From assembly GCF_002068095.1 (NCBI RefSeq), contig NZ_LWIG01000026.1, forward strand, positions 557,573 through 593,865: a DNA stretch of 36,293 nt, given 5' to 3'. This stretch comes from Bradyrhizobium sacchari (lineage in GTDB: Bacteria; Pseudomonadota; Alphaproteobacteria; Rhizobiales; Xanthobacteraceae). Of this stretch, positions 33,060 through 36,293 are shown one piece after another. The position numbers and the translations under genes are program-made. Every line of letters starts with the position of its first letter. Position 1 is the first letter of the stretch. A model generated the notes under the pieces. The model searched no databases. It saw nothing but the letters and a program-made list of their open reading frames with translations, and was not told where the DNA came from.

Positions 33060-33303
33060 GGGCCAGAGCCTCCCGCGTCATGGATGTCATGGTTGGACGA
33101 TGCGAGCCAGGTCTCGAAGGATTCCGTTGCAAAACCGACAACTAAACCACTTCCCTCGTCGCGTCCTTAGCGCAGAAGTGGGTATCAGGAAGCTTCCGCT
33201 CCCGGGCGAGGTACCTCCGAAGCAGAGCTATTGGCGGAAGGTACGGTTGGGTATCGTCGCCCACCATGTCATCACGCCTGGCCACGGCAGGAGACCGGCC
33301 GAA
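33060..33303. promoter_or_regulatory. Divergent intergenic region of the carrier-protein cluster
   Basis: These 244 bases separate the two divergent operons and must hold both promoters. A perfect 10-bp palindrome GAGGTACCTC lies at 33208-33217, about 90 bases before the carrier-protein start, with a related AAGGTACGG some 30 bases further on. It is a candidate operator for joint control. I could not assign clear -35/-10 pairs in either direction. A frame open through this region to the carrier-protein gene has no family features. Confidence 0.35.
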
Positions 33304-33573
33304 ATGCACGACTTTGCCGTCAACGTTCAGAACCGCGTCCTATCGGTCGTCAGGAGCGTCCTCCAGCAGAACGCAATCATTGCTGAGGTCCACCCGGAGT
33401 CGCGACTCGTGGACATTGGGCTGAGCTCGATGGGCATGGTCGAGTTGATGCTCAAAGTCGAAGCCGAGTTCGACCTCATCCTTCCCCAGCTCGAGATCAC
33501 ACCCGAAAATTTCCAATCGGTGAAGGCGATGGAGCGGATGATCCTCAACCAGCTCGGATCCGGGGCGGGATGA
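33304..33573 (+). CDS. Carrier protein, probable partner of the amino acid:[carrier protein] ligase
   Basis: This small acidic helical protein of 89 residues is of the acyl/peptidyl carrier family. The phosphopantetheine attachment Ser is Ser42 in VDIGLSSMGMVELMLKVEAEF, where the usual DSL/DSM reads SSM. GLSSMGMVELM is the style of carriers that accompany amino acid:[carrier protein] ligases. ATG 33304 is preceded by AGGAG ten bases upstream. Its stop overlaps the start of the acyl-CoA synthetase by four bases, so the two are translationally coupled. It needs a phosphopantetheinyl transferase encoded elsewhere. Confidence 0.88.
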   Translation: MHDFAVNVQNRVLSVVRSVLQQNAIIAEVHPESRLVDIGLSSMGMVELMLKVEAEFDLILPQLEITPENFQSVKAMERMILNQLGSGAG

Positions 33574-35480
33574 AGCCAGTTGAACAAAGATTGTGCTCCG
33601 AGAACCAGGCAAGCCGCATCGAGCGGGTGCGCGAGCATACCGATCCAGCCCGGCCGCATGATCAAACTTTAGACAAAGCCGTGATCCAGCGCGCGATCGG
33701 GCGCGACGTTCCGCGGCGCTCCGTGGCCAAGGCCTGGCTGCAAGCCATCGCACTGACCGCACGGCTCGAAGCCCAGCCGCATCGTCTGTTCGCCGACATC
33801 GTCGAGGATTGGGCACAACGGCAGCCCGGCCGACCTGCCCTGCTCTCGGATGGCCAATCCTTCACCTACGGCGAACTCACCAACCGGATCAACCGGTATG
33901 CGCGTTGGGCGCGGCACCTTGGCCTTCAAGCCGGCCGCACCGTCTGCCTACTGGCACCGAACCAGCCGGACTACCTCGCCTGCTGGCTCGGTATCAGCAG
34001 GGTCGGCGCAACGGTGGCGCTGATCAACACCAGGCTGGTCGGCCGGTCTCTCGCCCACTGTATCGATGTCGCTCACGCCGATCACCTCATCCTGGCCGCC
34101 GATTGCGTAGATGCCTTCGAGGGCGCCCGTCCGCACCTGCACCGCGTGCCGCGATGCTGGAGTCTTGGCAGCGGCGATCAACGCGACGATCTGGATGCGG
34201 CGCTCACCACCTTCGAGCCACGACCGCTGTCCTCCGCCGAACGTGGCGATGTCACGATCGATAAACGCGCGCTCCTCATTTACACCTCGGGCACCACCGG
34301 CCTACCAAAGGCGGCGAACGTCAGTCATCGCCGTGTTCTCGCCTGGGGCGGGTGGTTTGCCGGATTGGCGGACGCGTCCATCGACGATCGTCTCTACGAT
34401 TGCCTGCCGCTCCACCACTCCGTGGGTGGCGTCACGGCTCCCTGCAGCATGCTCTGCGCGGGCGGATCGGTTGCGATAGCGGAGAAATTTTCCGCGGCCC
34501 GCTTCTGGGGCGACATCGAGCGCTTCGACTGTACCGTCTTCCAGTACATCGGCGAGCTCTGCCGCTATTTGCTGAAGGCACCGGTATCCGACCAAGAGAC
34601 GCGGCACCGGCTGCGGCTGGCTATCGGCAACGGATTGCGCCGCGACATCTGGGAGGCGTTCGCCAACCGGTTCGCCATTCCGCAGATTCTCGAATTCTAC
34701 GCTGCAACCGAAGGCAATTTTTCGCTGTTCAACGTCGATGGAAAGCCGGGAGCGATCGGCCGGATACCGCCTGTTCTGGCGCATCGCTTTCCGACCTCGA
34801 TCGTCAAGGTCGATGCTGACCGCGGCCGCCCAGTCCGTAACGACGCTGGGCTCTGCATCACGTGCGCTCCTGGCGAGATCGGTGAGGCTGTCGGACGTAT
34901 TGGCGAGCCCAATTCCGACGGGCGACCCTTCGAAGGTTACACCGATCCAGCCGAGAGCAAGAAGAAGATTCTGCGCGACGTCTTCGCAATGGGGGATGCC
35001 TGGTTCCGCAGTGGAGATCTGATGATGCGCGACGCGCAGGGCTATTTCCACTTCATCGACCGCGTCGGCGACACCTTTCGCTGGAAGGGCGAGAACGTCG
35101 CGACCAGCGAAGTGAACGACGCAATCGCGGACTGCCCCGGCGTTCTCGACGCCTCAACCTATGGAGTTGCGGTGTCCGGGACCGACGGCCGCGCCGGCAT
35201 GGCGGCCTTGGTGGTGAACCAGAATTTCGATTTCGAGATGTTCAGCGAGCACCTTTCGCATCGCCTGCCGCCTTACGCGATCCCAGCTTTCGTCAGGTTG
35301 TGCCTGGCGCTGGATACGACTGATACCTTCAGGAAGGAGAAGCAGCGATTGATCCGTGAGGGGTTCGATCCTTCGGTCGTGGACGACCCGCTCTTCGTGC
35401 GCGATCTGGCGACCGGTCACTATCGCCCGATCGATCGGGCCGTCTACGCGCGCATCGTCGAGGGCGCAATCAGAGTCTAG
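33570..35480 (+). CDS. FATP-type acyl-CoA synthetase/AMP-dependent ligase
   Basis: This 636-residue ANL-family enzyme activates a carboxylic acid as acyl-AMP and passes it to CoA or a carrier-protein thiol. Seen are the P-loop LLIYTSGTTGLPKAANVSHRR near residue 235, the substrate and adenine motif LEFYAATEGNFSLFN, WFRSGDLMMRD, and the hinge motif FIDRVGDTFRWKGENVATSEV near 495. FRWKGENVATSEV is characteristic of the FATP/very-long-chain acyl-CoA synthetase branch, so a hydrophobic or long-chain acid is the likely substrate. The first 70 residues before LFADIVEDWA are longer than usual. It is coupled to the upstream carrier by ATGA and followed 34 bases later by a second carrier. Confidence 0.9.
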   Translation: MKPVEQRLCSENQASRIERVREHTDPARPHDQTLDKAVIQRAIGRDVPRRSVAKAWLQAIALTARLEAQPHRLFADIVEDWAQRQPGRPALLSDGQSFTYGELTNRINRYARWARHLGLQAGRTVCLLAPNQPDYLACWLGISRVGATVALINTRLVGRSLAHCIDVAHADHLILAADCVDAFEGARPHLHRVPRCWSLGSGDQRDDLDAALTTFEPRPLSSAERGDVTIDKRALLIYTSGTTGLPKAANVSHRRVLAWGGWFAGLADASIDDRLYDCLPLHHSVGGVTAPCSMLCAGGSVAIAEKFSAARFWGDIERFDCTVFQYIGELCRYLLKAPVSDQETRHRLRLAIGNGLRRDIWEAFANRFAIPQILEFYAATEGNFSLFNVDGKPGAIGRIPPVLAHRFPTSIVKVDADRGRPVRNDAGLCITCAPGEIGEAVGRIGEPNSDGRPFEGYTDPAESKKKILRDVFAMGDAWFRSGDLMMRDAQGYFHFIDRVGDTFRWKGENVATSEVNDAIADCPGVLDASTYGVAVSGTDGRAGMAALVVNQNFDFEMFSEHLSHRLPPYAIPAFVRLCLALDTTDTFRKEKQRLIREGFDPSVVDDPLFVRDLATGHYRPIDRAVYARIVEGAIRV

Positions 35481-35482
35481 TA

Positions 35483-35498
35483 TCGGCCCGGAGGCCGA
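35483..35498 (+). repeat. Intercistronic hairpin before the second carrier-protein gene
   Basis: TCGGCC (35483-35488) and GGCCGA (35493-35498) form a perfect six-pair, GC-rich stem with a CGGA loop, two bases after the ligase stop and six bases before the GAGG ribosome site of the next gene. With no T-run it is more likely to set relative expression or mRNA stability, giving more carrier than ligase, than to end transcription. Confidence 0.4.
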
Positions 35499-35514
35499 AA
35501 TGTGAGGTGGTACC

Positions 35515-35760
35515 ATGTCGGTCAGAACGAAGATCTTCTCCGCGATGAACCAAATCGCCGAGGAACAGAAAGTCACGCTTCCGCGGCTTCAGGACGACCT
35601 GTCCCTAAACGAAACCGGGTTCGATTCGCTGGCCTTCGCCATCCTGGTTGCGCGGCTGGAGGACGAGCTCGGTATAGATCCCTTCACTGTTGCCGAGGAC
35701 GCGGCCTTCCCGTCTACCCTCGGTGAGTTTGTCAGAGCCTATGAGAATGTCCCTGCCTGA
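35515..35760 (+). CDS. Acyl carrier protein (second)
   Basis: This carrier protein has 81 residues. The phosphopantetheine Ser is Ser38 in the canonical GFDSLAFAILVARLEDELGIDPF, which differs from the SSM site of the first carrier. ATG 35515 follows GAGGTGGTACC closely. Its last 14 bases overlap the start of the next adenylating-enzyme gene, so carrier and ligase are coupled. The two carriers in one operon, each next to an adenylating enzyme, suggest separate substrates that later meet. Confidence 0.88.
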   Translation: MSVRTKIFSAMNQIAEEQKVTLPRLQDDLSLNETGFDSLAFAILVARLEDELGIDPFTVAEDAAFPSTLGEFVRAYENVPA

Positions 35761-36293
35761 CATCATCGGGCTACGCCACTACCTCGGCCGGGGACCGAAG
35801 GATCGCACGATTTCCGATGCCCGGCACAGTGTATCGCTGGCCGACATGATCGAGCACAGCTGCCTCGCTGGCGAATGCTGCGAACCGTCTGGCCGTTCGG
35901 TGCTGCTTGCGACATCGAGACAGCTGTTCTCCGCGCTTGCCATGATCGAGCTCGACGGCCTCGCACGCCGCATGCTTCTATGCCCGCCCGATCTCGATTG
36001 GGAACGCCTGCGGGCTCTCGTCGAGCAGGCCGGCATCGACACCATCGTCACCGATCAACCGCCACCCGAATACTGTGTTGGAAGATGCAGTGTTATCGGC
36101 ATCGACCTGCCCAAATCGAGAGCTGCGAGACGGACGGTCGACCATGCGACCGAATGGTTGATGCTGACGTCGGGGACGTCGGGGCTGCCGAAGATCGTCC
36201 GACACACACTCGACGGGCTCGCCGGTGCGATCCTTTCCGAGGGGCCTGCGCGTCACAGTGACGCAATCTGGGCAACGTTCTACGATATCCGCC
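35747..36293 (+). CDS. AMP-dependent ligase/adenylating enzyme (N-terminal part, cut by the window end)
   Basis: The frame from ATG 35747 (or 35741, two codons earlier) runs to the window end for 182 codons. The start MSLPDIIGLRHYLG is followed by a short N-terminal subdomain (LLATSRQLFSALAMIEL, LVEQAGIDTIVTD) and the ANL P-loop LMLTSGTSGLPKIVRHT near residue 145. The P-loop comes earlier than the usual 160 to 200, so this is a compact relative. Overlap with the second carrier gene implies that it loads that carrier. The adenine, hinge and C-terminal motifs lie outside the window. Confidence 0.85.
   Translation, partial: MSLPDIIGLRHYLGRGPKDRTISDARHSVSLADMIEHSCLAGECCEPSGRSVLLATSRQLFSALAMIELDGLARRMLLCPPDLDWERLRALVEQAGIDTIVTDQPPPEYCVGRCSVIGIDLPKSRAARRTVDHATEWLMLTSGTSGLPKIVRHTLDGLAGAILSEGPARHSDAIWATFYDIR

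Noticed and set aside
33058..33303. Extension of the first carrier protein to 171 residues
   Set aside because: The added part crosses the divergent promoter region and has no carrier-protein or other domain features; MHDFAVNVQN gives the normal length.

Overview
The window looks like chromosomal DNA of a Bradyrhizobium-type alphaproteobacterium (Hyphomicrobiales). The inference rests on high GC with G/C-ending codons, a CtrA-type box upstream of a PleC/PdhS-like kinase, CoxMSL-type molybdenum hydroxylase genes, NMT1/THI5-type ABC importers, a very large Ser/Thr-kinase/ATPase/histidine-kinase fusion, and an aminoacyl:carrier-protein ligase of a type first described in Bradyrhizobium. I saw no tRNA, rRNA, CRISPR array or intact insertion sequence.

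Region 1 (1-3751) is housekeeping or core-like. It holds the tail of an unidentified gene, a membrane histidine kinase behind a TTAA-N7-TTAA box, a DUF1289 protein, a retropepsin-like protease and, convergently, dusA.

Region 2 (4055-18695) is one catabolic locus built around a divergent promoter near 12.0 kb. Leftward runs a tightly coupled seven-gene operon: the FAD, 2Fe-2S and Mo subunits of a hydroxylase, a barbiturase/cyanuric-acid-hydrolase-family ring opener, an FAD monooxygenase, a VOC protein and an amidase-signature hydrolase. Rightward run seven ABC importer genes: two ATPases, three permeases and two NMT1-like binding proteins. The most economical reading is uptake of an N-heterocycle (pyrimidine-like), oxidation to a barbiturate-like ring, ring opening and final amide/ureide hydrolysis.

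Region 3 (18.7-22.1 kb) is eroded. It has a C-terminal stub of a Rieske oxygenase, small membrane ORFs, one intact TIM-barrel isomerase-like gene, a frameshifted SDR fused to the tail of a second TIM-barrel isomerase, and a possible stub of an FAD monooxygenase. It is followed by a single gene of about 1,960 codons for a trifunctional signalling protein whose kinase domain lacks key residues, and then by a GNAT stub.

Region 4 (28336-36293, running off the end) is the most interesting part. Two divergent operons surround a carrier-protein system. Leftward are an acyl-CoA-dehydrogenase-like flavoprotein, an amino acid:[carrier protein] ligase (a seryl-tRNA-synthetase relative with its zinc ligands at the expected positions), a MetY-like PLP enzyme and a MetA-like homoserine acyltransferase. 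Rightward are a carrier protein, a FATP-type acyl-CoA synthetase, a second carrier protein and a second adenylating enzyme cut by the window edge. Together they suggest an undescribed pathway that loads an amino acid and an acyl group on carrier proteins and builds a homoserine-derived, gamma-substituted amino acid.
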